Source of the DNA: Marinomonas foliarum
GTDB taxonomy: Bacteria > Pseudomonadota > Gammaproteobacteria > Pseudomonadales > Marinomonadaceae
Length of the DNA: 64,000 nt
NCBI RefSeq assembly: GCF_003337275.1
Contig: NZ_QPJQ01000019.1
Span: 1 to 64,000, forward strand
Direction of reading: 5' to 3'
The translations under genes and the position numbers were made by a program. The notes under the pieces are model-generated. The model was not told where the DNA came from, did no database searches, and saw only the letters and a program-made list of their open reading frames with translations. How positions within the stretch are numbered: the stretch's first letter is position 1; each line of letters starts with the position of its first letter. Shown here piece by piece: positions 1 to 9,314 of the stretch.

Positions 1-94
1 CAAGGCTGTTGAGAGGCTTGAGCCGTATGAGGGGTGACTCTCAAGTACGGTTCTTAGGGGAGGATGGTGTGGTAACACACTGTCCTTACCCGAC
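1..94 (+). mobile_element. Group II intron, 3' end (domains V and VI), cut by the window edge
   Basis: Seen: positions 20-53 fold as a canonical 34-nt domain V. The lower stem GAGCCGTA pairs with TACGGTTC and holds the AGC triad; a two-base AG bulge follows; the upper stem TGAGGG/CTCTCA is closed by a GUGA tetraloop. Positions 57-91 fold as domain VI with a GTAA loop and one unpaired A at 88, the expected branch point, seven bases before a 3' end of GAC at 94. Known: this arrangement is diagnostic of group II introns, which end in AY. The intron reads on the plus strand, so its body and any reverse transcriptase lie left of the window. It sits inside a gene read on the minus strand, so it cannot splice out of that gene's mRNA. 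The class cannot be assigned from this piece. Confidence 0.9.
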
Positions 95-1807
95 TGATGG
101 TGGCGTGTATCGGCCTTCATAGCGCAACTGCTTAAATTGAATTCGGCACATTAACTGATCCAAAGGTGTTCCACCCCACATATCCGCTTCTGTCAACTTA
201 GCTGGCTTAAAAGACAAAGCCGAAGTAGGTTGAGTTTCTGCCGCATAATCACCAGGAATAGTGCCCTGTGGTGCTGGCTCTTCAGTAATAGGGAAAATAG
301 GTTCGCCTGTTTTTCTGTTCAACACATACACATCACCTTGCTTGGTTGGTACAACCAAAGCTGGCTGTCTACCTGTTGGTGTATCTAAATCCAGCAAAGC
401 AGGTTGAGCTGGTGTATCCATATCCCATAAATCATGGTGAACAAACTGTTGAACCCAAGCAACCTGACCGGTTTCAAGGCTCAAAGCCACAACAGAAGTC
501 GCGTATTTTTCCTCTGCTGGTGAACGATACATACCTAGTTGATCAGGTGTGCGGTTCCCCATAGGGAAGTACACCAAACCAAGCTCTTCATCTGCACTGG
601 CAACAGACCAGCTATTTGGAGAGCTTGTCGCGTAAGTCTCATCAGGACCAATTGGCGCAGTATCATCTGGGTAGCCAGAATCCCAGTTCCACTTTAATTC
701 TCCCGTTTTAACATCGTAAGCACGAATCACACCTGAAGGAGAGTTCACCGCGTAGTTATCATTCACAGAACCTGCAACTATAACCACATCACCAGCAACA
801 AGCGGTGGAGATGTCGAATAATAATAGCCAGATTGAGTAAATGGCATGTTGTGCATTAGGTCTAATTCGCCGTTATCCGCAAAATTAGCGCAACGCGCAC
901 CCGTAGTAGGGTCTACCGCCAACAAACGTGCATCAGAGGTCGGCAAAAACAACTGCGCATCACATTGCATGCTAGTTAGACTTTGCGCTGGCACAGTCAG
1001 TTTTTGAACAGGCGGGAGTTTTGCGTTATCAGATGGCGGCAAATATGACACGCCGCGACAGGTTTGATGTTGTCGCTGACTCTCAGCTGGCACTTTCGCA
1101 TCATAAACCCACTGCTCTTCACCACTATCTGCATCCAATGCCACAATCCAATTGTGTGGAGTACAAATATAAAGTGCATTACCCAGTTTTAAAGGAGTTG
1201 CCTCATAGGTTGTTTCACCTACATCTTTTGGTCCTTTCTTATCGCCTGTTTGATATTGCCAAGCCACTTGAAGTTGATCAGCATTATCAGGGGTTATCTG
1301 TGCCAAAGGCGAAAAGCGCTGACCTAGATTACTACGTCCATATGCGTCCCAGTCACCTTGAGCAACATCGCCAATGTCGGCATCAGGAATACTCACCGAA
1401 CGAGTCATTTGACCTTCGATCGTGGTAGGCGATGTCATAAATAAAGGCGAGATAGTCACCAAGGCTGTTGCTAACCAAACTGGAAATAACAAACGTCCGC
1501 CTGCAGGTCGTTTGAAGAATGCAAATAACAGAAGAGGAATAGCTAGAACTAAGAAAAGCCCCATTCGAGTCGCCAACGGCCACCAGCTTAAGCCAGATTC
1601 CATAATCGACCAAATCAAGGTCCCCACTAACAACATCGCATAAATAAGATTCGCTATTTTATTACGTTTTCTTAGCAATAGAGCAACGGCAATAAATGCA
1701 ACGCCAGCAGCAACGTAATAAAAGCTACCATCAAGAGCAACTAACCAGCCGCCACCTAATAGCAACGCCAGCCCTATTGCTAAGAAAAGTACCGAGAGAA
1801 TTATCAT
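95..1807 (-). pseudogene. gcd: Membrane-bound PQQ-dependent dehydrogenase (glucose/quinate/shikimate family), interrupted after residue 571
   Basis: Quinoprotein dehydrogenase that would oxidise a sugar or cyclic polyol in the periplasm and pass electrons to ubiquinone. Seen: about five hydrophobic segments in residues 1-125, the usual anchor, then the start of the PQQ beta-propeller near residue 150 (DWDAYGRSNLGQRFSPL). The family is about 800 residues long; homology stops at TPPS (residue 571), exactly at the predicted 3' boundary of the antisense intron. The reading frame runs two more codons into the intron and then stops. The remaining blades would lie left of the intron, outside the window. 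The start ATG at 1807 has a weak AGG-type ribosome site. A possible promoter (TTGGGT, 17 bp, TATATA) lies upstream. Glucose dehydrogenase is likelier than quinate dehydrogenase, but the substrate cannot be fixed from this part. A functional protein is unlikely unless the intron is lost. Confidence 0.85.
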
Positions 1808-1987
1808 ATAACCTAATCCCTTTGTGTTTAATTCATTTAGTTTATAAGTTAGGAGAAAATTGGCCGTAGCACAGCCACTACTCCTATATATACCTTAGAT
1901 AATGACAACCCAAAGAAAAAGTGTAGAGTACAAAATGACAAAATAGACTCTTTTCTTACATATTTACAATGCAAACTTGGGCACAAT

Positions 1988-3193
1988 TCACTCTTTTGCC
2001 CACCTAGTGATCACATCATGACCATAGACACCATCCAACTTAGACTGAATCACCTGTGGTGCAAAGCACCCTGCTGCTTGAAGCGCCCTTAATTTCGCCT
2101 TACCAAACACACCACCATGCATATGATATAAACCAGCATTGGCTTTCGACATTTGCTGTACTTTAGTTGCTCTTGGCTTTCGGATTTGCTCATACTTAGT
2201 CAATGCGACACTCCATTCATAGCGCAACAAATATTCAGCCAAAACATACCCATCTTCAATCGCCATAGCCGCTCCTTGTGCCATAAAGGGCAGCATTGGA
2301 TGACAGGCATCGCCTATCAAAACCACTCGCCCATGGCGCCAAGTAGGCAACTCATCACGGCCATTCAATGCCCATAAAAAAGTACTGCTGGCGGCAGCAA
2401 CCAACTGACTAACTTCTGGATGCCAATCAGCAAAAGCTTGCCTTAACTCTTCAACATCCCCTTCTTCACGCCATGATTCAGATTGCCAATCACTGCGTTC
2501 TTCTACCGCGACAAAGTTAACGTAATCACCACCACGCAGGTAATAACTAACGAAATGTCGACCAGGCCCCGCCCAAACACAAGCATCAGGTTTCACATCG
2601 ACAGTCAGGTCGCTCGCAGAAATAACACCACGCCATGCCACCTGGCCCATAAAAGTGGGACGTTCTTCGCCAAGCATTTGCTCACGCACTTTTGAACGAA
2701 GACCATCCGCCCCGATCAGTATGTCACCATAAAACTCTCGTCCATCTTCGAGTAGCACATAGACTTGATTTAGCTCCGCATCCTCGCGATAAGCTGTCAC
2801 CATTGAATTTAGTACCAACTCAACACCAGCTTGGGAGCACGCTTGTGCCAATACTTGATGTAAATCAGCTCGATGCAAATGCCAATAAGGCGCGCCATAT
2901 CGTGCTTCTGCCTGCTCGCCTAATGGAGATTTAAGATAATACTCTCCCGTTTTATAATGCCGAATAGCCGCATGCTGTGGCACAAAAGCGAACGCACTAA
3001 GTTCAGGCTCTAAACCGAGCTCACGCAGCACCTTCATGGCATTCGGACTCATTTGTAAACCGGCGCCAACTTCACCAAGCGCTTGAGCTTGCTCAAGTAC
3101 GACGACATGCACACCCTGTTTAGCCAATGCCAACGCAGCACACAATCCACCAATGCCTGCACCAGCCACCAAAACACGACTAACCAAAGCCAC
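1988..3193 (-). CDS. FAD-dependent monooxygenase (salicylate / 3-hydroxybenzoate hydroxylase-like)
   Basis: Group A flavoprotein hydroxylase that would use NAD(P)H and O2 to hydroxylate an aromatic substrate. Seen: the N-terminal Rossmann motif GAGIGGL, the GEVGAGLQMSPNA segment typical of the salicylate and 3-hydroxybenzoate hydroxylase branch, a central DG motif (IGADGLRSKVR), and the FAD-ribityl motif GDACHPMLPFMAQGAAMAIED around residue 300. Start: GTG at 3193 is preferred because AAGGA lies about 8 bases upstream and the protein then begins directly before the Rossmann strand; an in-frame ATG at 3241 would add 16 unlikely residues. Length 401 aa is normal for the family. It stands alone, so the substrate cannot be inferred from neighbours. 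Confidence 0.8.
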   Translation of the reverse strand: MALVSRVLVAGAGIGGLCAALALAKQGVHVVVLEQAQALGEVGAGLQMSPNAMKVLRELGLEPELSAFAFVPQHAAIRHYKTGEYYLKSPLGEQAEARYGAPYWHLHRADLHQVLAQACSQAGVELVLNSMVTAYREDAELNQVYVLLEDGREFYGDILIGADGLRSKVREQMLGEERPTFMGQVAWRGVISASDLTVDVKPDACVWAGPGRHFVSYYLRGGDYVNFVAVEERSDWQSESWREEGDVEELRQAFADWHPEVSQLVAAASSTFLWALNGRDELPTWRHGRVVLIGDACHPMLPFMAQGAAMAIEDGYVLAEYLLRYEWSVALTKYEQIRKPRATKVQQMSKANAGLYHMHGGVFGKAKLRALQAAGCFAPQVIQSKLDGVYGHDVITRWAKE

Positions 3194-3241
3194 TTTTCTA
3201 TCCTTTTCTGAGGGAATTTTAACAACAACACATACCACCAA

Positions 3242-3522
3242 TAGTATCGAATTTTAAAGGTAATAAAACCGACCCATGTCACATACCAAGAAATTAAATA
3301 ACGCTACTATTTTTAAAATACAGTGGCTCGATCCTTGCTATGTTTAATAAGCGTTACAAAAAAAATCTGCATTAAGCATGTAATTAAGGTAATGATATAA
3401 CTAGATTTAGTTTTAGAAAGTATAGGCCCAGCCCAATATAGGGCGAGGACACAAAAATAATACGTGAATGTGTGCTAGTTTGAAGCACTCACCTCCGGCT
3501 TTATTAAGAGAACGAGGTATAC
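3242..3522. other. Divergent intergenic region with operon leader
   Basis: This 281-bp stretch separates the minus-strand monooxygenase from the plus-strand operon. It holds the sigma-54 element at 3324-3340 and a 170-nt leader. No good hairpin terminator, tRNA or conserved riboswitch core was recognised. An AGAGAACGAGG stretch serves as the ribosome site for the ATG at 3523. Confidence 0.5.
3324..3340 (+). promoter_or_regulatory. Sigma-54 promoter (-24/-12) for the ATP-grasp/transglutaminase operon
   Basis: Seen: TGGCTCG, four bases, TTGCTA, giving the invariant GG-N10-GC spacing and a near-consensus match to TGGCACG-N4-TTGCA. Transcription would start near 3350, leaving a leader of about 170 nt before the ATG at 3523. 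Sigma-54 promoters need an enhancer-binding activator such as NtrC; no clear NtrC site was found in the short upstream stretch. Confidence 0.7.
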
Positions 3523-4977
3523 ATGGAAAAACTAACAAGCCAGTACCAAACATCTGTTTTTTTTGATGAGTTAATCGATAACAAAGGCACACCAAGATCC
3601 CCTGCAAAACAACTTTTGGGATATTTAGACAGCCTGTCAGAAGATGAATTAGAAAAAAGACGCCTTGCCGCAGAAGCAACAATCCAAGAAATGGGCATCA
3701 GCTTCACCGTTTATACAGAAGAAGGCAATATAGACAGAGCATGGCCTTTCGATATTGTCCCTCGAACCATAGAAGCATCAGATTGGAAAGTCGCTGAAGC
3801 GGGTCTCAAACAACGCCTAAAAGCCCTCAACCTTTTCATCAACGACCTCTACCACGACCAAAACGTCATCAAAGATGGCATCATCCCAGAACATATCATC
3901 AAAGACTCAAAAAACTTTAGACCAGAATGCGTCGGTGTATCGCCAGCATACGGCGTATGGGCACATATTTGTGGTACCGATTTAGTGCGAGATGAAAACG
4001 GCGATTTCTTTGTCTTAGAAGATAACCTACGTGTGCCCTCTGGCGTATCATACATGCTAGAAAACCGTGCTATAACCAAACGAGTCTTGCCCGAGATGTT
4101 TGAAAACGAATCTATCTTACCTGTCGACTCTTACACATCTCAGCTCTTCGACACCTTAGCCGCGCTTTCACCTCGCGACATAGAAAACCCTGAAATTGTG
4201 GTATTAACACCCGGTATCTATAATTCTGCCTATTTTGAACACGCATTTTTAGCACAGCAAATGGGTGCAGAGCTGGTCGAAGGTAGCGATTTGTTTGTCG
4301 ACAGCGACGACTGTGTTTATATGAAAACCATCGATGGCCCAGAACGTGTCGATGTTATTTATCGTCGTATTGACGACTTATTCATCGATCCAGAAGCCTT
4401 TGATCCAGAATCCGTGCTGGGTGTTGCAGGATTAATGCGAGCATGGCGTGCGGGCAATGTGGCCTTGGCAAATGCACCAGGTGCAGGCGTTGCCGACGAC
4501 AAAGTCGTTTACGCTTATGTTCCAGACATCATTCGCTACTTCCTAAAAGAAGAACCTATTCTTAAAAACGTTGAGACTTTCTTGTGTGATGACCCAGAAC
4601 AACGCGCCTACGTACTCGAAAACCTCGACAAATTAGTAGTCAAACCCGCTAATGAGTCAGGCGGTTATGGCATGCTGGTTGGACCACATTCGACCAAAAA
4701 AGATCAAGCACTGTTTGCAGAGTTAATCACCAAAAACCCTCGCAACTACATTGCTCAACCAACGCTAAAATTATCCACCGCACCAACACTTATTTCCAAA
4801 GGTATCTTAGAGCCACGGCACTTAGATCTTCGCCCGTTCATTTTGCAAGCCAAAGACACCTATGTCACCACCGGTGGATTAACGCGCGTTGCAATGAAAA
4901 AAGGCTCCTTGGTCGTTAATTCGTCACAAGGTGGTGGTAGTAAAGACACTTGGATTGTTGAAACAAAGGGGCAGTAA
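3523..4977 (+). CDS. Circularly permuted type 2 ATP-grasp protein
   Basis: Predicted ATP-dependent carboxylate-amine (peptide) ligase of the circularly permuted ATP-grasp family (DUF404/DUF407); its substrate is unknown. Seen: 484 aa, with the family signature FVLEDNLRVPSGVSYMLENR near residue 165, whose Glu, Asp and Asn are the kind of residues that bind Mg in ATP-grasp folds, then NESGGYGM near residue 382, RHLDLRPF near residue 428, and a C-terminal QGGGSKDTWIV. It is first in a five-gene operon; the stop is two bases before the alpha-E gene, suggesting coupled translation. Known: such genes travel with alpha-E and transglutaminase-like genes and have been proposed to form a peptide-ligating or tagging system. 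The biochemical role is unproven. Confidence 0.88.
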   Translation: MEKLTSQYQTSVFFDELIDNKGTPRSPAKQLLGYLDSLSEDELEKRRLAAEATIQEMGISFTVYTEEGNIDRAWPFDIVPRTIEASDWKVAEAGLKQRLKALNLFINDLYHDQNVIKDGIIPEHIIKDSKNFRPECVGVSPAYGVWAHICGTDLVRDENGDFFVLEDNLRVPSGVSYMLENRAITKRVLPEMFENESILPVDSYTSQLFDTLAALSPRDIENPEIVVLTPGIYNSAYFEHAFLAQQMGAELVEGSDLFVDSDDCVYMKTIDGPERVDVIYRRIDDLFIDPEAFDPESVLGVAGLMRAWRAGNVALANAPGAGVADDKVVYAYVPDIIRYFLKEEPILKNVETFLCDDPEQRAYVLENLDKLVVKPANESGGYGMLVGPHSTKKDQALFAELITKNPRNYIAQPTLKLSTAPTLISKGILEPRHLDLRPFILQAKDTYVTTGGLTRVAMKKGSLVVNSSQGGGSKDTWIVETKGQ

Positions 4978-4979
4978 TC

Positions 4980-5924
4980 ATGTTATCTAGAGTCGCAGAA
5001 CGCTTATATTGGAGCGCACGGTATTTGGAGCGCGTTGAGAACACAGCCCGTTTAGTCAGCGTTTATGACGAGCTGCTATTTGACCTACCTAAAAGTATTG
5101 AAGTGTCTTGGTACAATTTAATCGAAATTTTAAGTGGCGAAGAAACCTTTGAGCAAAGATACAAGGTCAAAGACGAACGCAATGTTGTTAAATTTCTCCT
5201 AGCCGATGACACCAACTCCAGCTCCATGTTGTCGTCATTAAAGATGGTTCGAGAAAACATTCGTACAACACGTGATGCGGTTCCTAAAGAAACATGGGAG
5301 CTAATCAATGAGCTGGACTTATATGCTCAACAGAATATTAAACAAGGCATTAATCGCTCAGAGCGTCATCTGTTCTTAAACACCATTATTGAAGGCTGTC
5401 AGAAAATCATCGGTTTGTTTGCTGGCGCCATGAGTCGAGATTCAGGTTGGCACTTCTTGATTATGGGGCGTTATTTAGAGCGTGCAGATATGGGCACTCG
5501 TATTCTTGATGCTGCCGTATCCTTGATGTTGAAGTCAGAGCTCGAAGCCAGAATCCAACTTGGCCAAGTGACTTGGTCAAAAGTATTAAAATCACAAAGT
5601 GCGTATTTGGATTATCGTCGCACCGTTCGAACCTCTATCAACGGAGCCAAAGCAACGACATTCTTGATGAACGACCCATGCTTTCCTCGCAGCTTAAAGT
5701 ATTGCTTGGGACAAATAGGCGAAGCGGCGACAAAATTACCCCGCGCAGGTTTGATTACCGCTCAAGTAGATAAACTTTTAGAGTTTGATTACCCAATCCA
5801 TAGTTCAGAAGATTTGGATGAAGATTTCCATAACCATCTCAATGATATACAGATTGCCATTATCGAAATAAACCACCAGATCACCGAAAACTGGTTTCAT
5901 TTTCGGCAAGGAGACGCTGCATGA
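4980..5924 (+). CDS. Alpha-E domain protein (DUF403)
   Basis: All-helical alpha-E protein, 314 aa, a constant partner of the type 2 permuted ATP-grasp protein. Seen: the typical opening MLSRVAERLYWSARYLERVEN, the repeat-like FLIMGRYLERADMGTRILD near residue 165, and an entirely helical, soluble composition without signal peptide. Known: no biochemical activity has been established; the domain is thought to act as a scaffold or cofactor of the ligase. It starts two bases after the ATP-grasp stop, and its TGA overlaps the ATG of the following transglutaminase gene (ATGA at 5921-5924), so the three products are probably made in stoichiometric amounts. Confidence 0.88.
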   Translation: MLSRVAERLYWSARYLERVENTARLVSVYDELLFDLPKSIEVSWYNLIEILSGEETFEQRYKVKDERNVVKFLLADDTNSSSMLSSLKMVRENIRTTRDAVPKETWELINELDLYAQQNIKQGINRSERHLFLNTIIEGCQKIIGLFAGAMSRDSGWHFLIMGRYLERADMGTRILDAAVSLMLKSELEARIQLGQVTWSKVLKSQSAYLDYRRTVRTSINGAKATTFLMNDPCFPRSLKYCLGQIGEAATKLPRAGLITAQVDKLLEFDYPIHSSEDLDEDFHNHLNDIQIAIIEINHQITENWFHFRQGDAA

Positions 5925-8900
5925 CCATTAGAGTCGCAATACAGCACAAGACTACCTACGAGTTTGATCGTTTTATCAATGTGGCTCCCCACGTTTTAAG
6001 ACTGCAACCGGCGGCGCACTCACGTACAAAAATCCATGCTTACTCGCTCAAAGTATTGCCTGAAACGCATTTTCTTAATGTGCAACAAGACCCATTTGGT
6101 AACTTCCAAACTCGCTTAGTATTTCCTGAAAAGACCAATAAGCTAGAGTTTTACGTAGAAGTTATTGCTGATATGACGGTGATCAATCCATTTGATTTCT
6201 TCGTGGAAAGCTACGCGGAAGAGTATCCTTTTGCCTACGACAAAGCCCTGAAAAAGGAGCTAGAACCTTATTTACAAGTCACCGAATCTTGTTCTTTATT
6301 AGATAAATGGCTATCAACTGTTGATCGTAAAAACACACCAATCAACGATTTTCTCGTGGCAATAAATAGTCGTTTAGCGGGCGATATTGGATACGGAATC
6401 CGCCTAGAGCCAGGTGTTCAGACCTGCGAAGAAACCCTGACCCTGAAAAAAGGCTCTTGCCGAGACACCTCTTGGCTATTGGTACAAATTCTTCGTAGCC
6501 TTGGTTTAGCAGCACGCTTCGCATCTGGCTATCTTGTCCAGCTAACCTCTGATGTGAAAGCTCTCGACGGCCCATCAGGTCCTGAAGAAGATTTCACCGA
6601 CTTACACGCATGGTGTGAAGTCTTTTTACCAGGCGCAGGCTGGGTTGGATTAGACCCAACTTCAGGGCTATTCGCTGGCGAAGGCCACATCCCATTAGCT
6701 TGTACCCCAGAACCTGCCTCCGCAGCGCCGATCACAGGCTTAATTGACGAATGTGAATGCGAATTTAGTTACAGCAACATTGTGACTCGTATTCATGAAG
6801 ATCCTCGTGTAACCAAACCCTATGCCGAAGGCGAATGGGACACCATCAAAGCCCTAGGTTTTGCGGTCGACAAACAGCTTGAAGACGGTGACGTCCGTCT
6901 GACAATGGGTGGTGAGCCAACGTTCGTATCCATCGACGACATGGATTCAGAACAGTGGAACACCGGAGCATTGGGTGCAGAAAAACTCAAATTAGCCAAA
7001 GACTTGCTAATCAAAATGAAGCAAGAATTCGGTGCTAACGGCCTACTTCATTATGGCCAAGGCAAATGGTATCCGGGTGAAGAAGTACCGCGTTGGGCAC
7101 TGGGTTGTTTCTGGCGTACCGACGGCGAAGCCCTGTGGAATGATCCGAAATATTTAGCACGCGTAGACAAAGACTACAAACACACCATCAAAGACGCACA
7201 AGCCTTTGGTGAACTCTTGTGTGATAAGCTCGCGCTGGATAAGCAATACCTTCAAAGCACTTACGAAGACACCCTGTATTATTTGTGGATGGAACAATCC
7301 CTTCCTGCGGATGCCGACCCAACCAAAGCGGACTTAAAAGACGACTTAGAACGCCGCCGTCTAGCGAAACTGCTTAGCCGTGGTTTAAGCACTACAACAG
7401 GCTACGTTTTACCGTTAGAGTTCGATACGGTAAATAATCGTTGGAGCAGCTCCCTTTGGCCTATGCGCAGTGACGTTATCACCTTGATTCCGGGCGACAG
7501 CCCGATGGGTTATCGTTTGCCACTGAATTCTTTGCCAGCGCAAGCCGAAGAAGATCGTATTCCTGAGCGTGACCCGTTCGATCCTCGCCAACCTTTGGCA
7601 AACAAAAAAGACAACGCCGTGTTAGACAGCGTCGCCAAACAGCACTTCGCTAAAAAAGCAGCACCATCAAAACCAGCGTTAGCACCTGAGAATACACTTA
7701 AAAACGTAATTCGTACCACATTGTGTATCGAACCACGTGATGGGCGCTTGCATGTGTTCATGCCACCCATGACGCATCTTGAACATTTTGTCGAGGTTCT
7801 TGAGCATCTTGAAGCGGTGGCAAAAGCCCTTGATAAACCTATTGTTGTCGAAGGTTACGAACCACCAAAAGACCCACGTTTGCAAAAGTTTTTGATCACG
7901 CCAGATCCAGGGGTTATTGAGGTTAACATTCACCCTGCGGCGAGCTGGAAAGAACTGGTTCACAATACTGAAACCTTGTATCACCAAGCTTATCTTTCTC
8001 GTCTTGGCGCCGAGAAATTCATGCTGGATGGTCGCCACACAGGAACAGGTGGCGGTAACCACGTGACCCTAGGTGGCCGCACACCAGCAGACAGCCCGCT
8101 GTTGCGTCGCCCTGAATTACTACAAAGCTTAGTGACTTTCTGGCAGCATCACCCTGGTTTGTCTTACCTTTTCTCTGGCATGTTCATTGGCCCAACCAGC
8201 CAAGCGCCACGTCCAGACGAAGGACGAGATGAAGCTTTGTATGAAATGGAAATCGCTTTCCAAAACATGCCGGAAGGCTTAGTCGATGAACCTTGGTTAG
8301 CCGATCGTTTGATGCGTAACTTGCTGGTCGACATCACTGGCAACACCCATCGCTCTGAATTCTGTATCGATAAGCTTTACGCAGCTGGCAGCGCCAGTGG
8401 TCGACAAGGTTTATTAGAATTCCGTGGTTTTGAAATGCCACCGCATCCGCACATGTCTCTGGTACAAATGCTGCTGTTGCGCTGCTTAGTGGCACGCTTT
8501 TGGAAAGCCCCCTACAAAAAACCTTTGGTACGTTGGGGCACAAGCCTTCATGACAAATTCATGCTGCCGCATTTTGTTTGGCAAGATGTCAAAGAAGTGG
8601 TCGAAGACCTTCAGCGCCATGGCTTCCCATTCAAACTTGAATGGCTAGCTCCGTTTGAAGAATTCCGCTTCCCTCATTACGGTCGTCAGCAAATTGATGA
8701 CATGGAAATTGAACTTCGTTGGGCAATTGAGCCCTGGCATGTATTAGGTGAAGAAATTACCGGATCGGGCACCGCTCGTTATGTGGACTCTTCCGTCGAA
8801 CGCTTGCAGGTAAAACTATCTGGTTTAACCGATGGACGTTACGTGCTGAGCTGTAATGGTCGCCGCGTGCCGATTCGTTCCACTGGCCGTAAAGGCGAAT

Positions 8901-9286
8901 ACGTGGGTGCGGTTCGCTATAAAGCTTGGGCGCCACCATCTGCGTTGCACCCCACTTTGGGCATTGATGCGCCGTTAGTATTTGATTTGATTGATACTTG
9001 GAACGGCTTATCTGTTGGCGGTTGTACCTATCATGTGTCTCATCCTGGTGGACGAACCTACGATAATGTACCGGTCAACAGCAACGAAGCAGAAGCACGC
9101 CGAGTTAACCGTTTTTGGGATCATGGCTTCACTCAAGGCACATTATCCCCACCGCCAGCCTTTAGTGCACTGCGCTCTTTTTACCCGAATGGAGACAAGC
9201 CTCGCGCTATGTCGCCACCAGCAGAAGAGCCAATAAATGAATATCCTCATACATTAGATCTAAGGAAGCAGTATAATGTTCTCTAA
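5921..9286 (+). CDS. Large transglutaminase-like protein with DUF2126 domain
   Basis: Long papain-fold protein, 1121 aa. Seen: an N-terminal transglutaminase-associated beta domain (residues 1-160), then a transglutaminase core with catalytic Cys180 (KKGSCRDTSW), His229 (DLHAWCEV) and Asp245 (GLDPTSGLF), then about 800 residues matching the DUF2126 family, which includes a GTGGGNHVTLGG loop near residue 705. The Cys-His-Asp triad is intact, so hydrolysis or transfer of an amide bond is plausible. Known: this architecture is commonly encoded beside the ATP-grasp and alpha-E genes, and may remove or transfer the peptide made by the ligase; this is a proposal. The start ATG overlaps the previous stop. 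No signal peptide or membrane segment, so it is probably cytoplasmic. Confidence 0.88.
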   Translation: MTIRVAIQHKTTYEFDRFINVAPHVLRLQPAAHSRTKIHAYSLKVLPETHFLNVQQDPFGNFQTRLVFPEKTNKLEFYVEVIADMTVINPFDFFVESYAEEYPFAYDKALKKELEPYLQVTESCSLLDKWLSTVDRKNTPINDFLVAINSRLAGDIGYGIRLEPGVQTCEETLTLKKGSCRDTSWLLVQILRSLGLAARFASGYLVQLTSDVKALDGPSGPEEDFTDLHAWCEVFLPGAGWVGLDPTSGLFAGEGHIPLACTPEPASAAPITGLIDECECEFSYSNIVTRIHEDPRVTKPYAEGEWDTIKALGFAVDKQLEDGDVRLTMGGEPTFVSIDDMDSEQWNTGALGAEKLKLAKDLLIKMKQEFGANGLLHYGQGKWYPGEEVPRWALGCFWRTDGEALWNDPKYLARVDKDYKHTIKDAQAFGELLCDKLALDKQYLQSTYEDTLYYLWMEQSLPADADPTKADLKDDLERRRLAKLLSRGLSTTTGYVLPLEFDTVNNRWSSSLWPMRSDVITLIPGDSPMGYRLPLNSLPAQAEEDRIPERDPFDPRQPLANKKDNAVLDSVAKQHFAKKAAPSKPALAPENTLKNVIRTTLCIEPRDGRLHVFMPPMTHLEHFVEVLEHLEAVAKALDKPIVVEGYEPPKDPRLQKFLITPDPGVIEVNIHPAASWKELVHNTETLYHQAYLSRLGAEKFMLDGRHTGTGGGNHVTLGGRTPADSPLLRRPELLQSLVTFWQHHPGLSYLFSGMFIGPTSQAPRPDEGRDEALYEMEIAFQNMPEGLVDEPWLADRLMRNLLVDITGNTHRSEFCIDKLYAAGSASGRQGLLEFRGFEMPPHPHMSLVQMLLLRCLVARFWKAPYKKPLVRWGTSLHDKFMLPHFVWQDVKEVVEDLQRHGFPFKLEWLAPFEEFRFPHYGRQQIDDMEIELRWAIEPWHVLGEEITGSGTARYVDSSVERLQVKLSGLTDGRYVLSCNGRRVPIRSTGRKGEYVGAVRYKAWAPPSALHPTLGIDAPLVFDLIDTWNGLSVGGCTYHVSHPGGRTYDNVPVNSNEAEARRVNRFWDHGFTQGTLSPPPAFSALRSFYPNGDKPRAMSPPAEEPINEYPHTLDLRKQYNVL

Positions 9287-9314
9287 TAATTAATCTTTTA
9301 GGCTCAAGCTCATT

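Noticed and set aside
1988..3241. ATG at 3241 as start of the FAD monooxygenase
   Set aside because: The added 16 residues precede the Rossmann fold without any ribosome site; GTG at 3193 has AAGGA at good distance.
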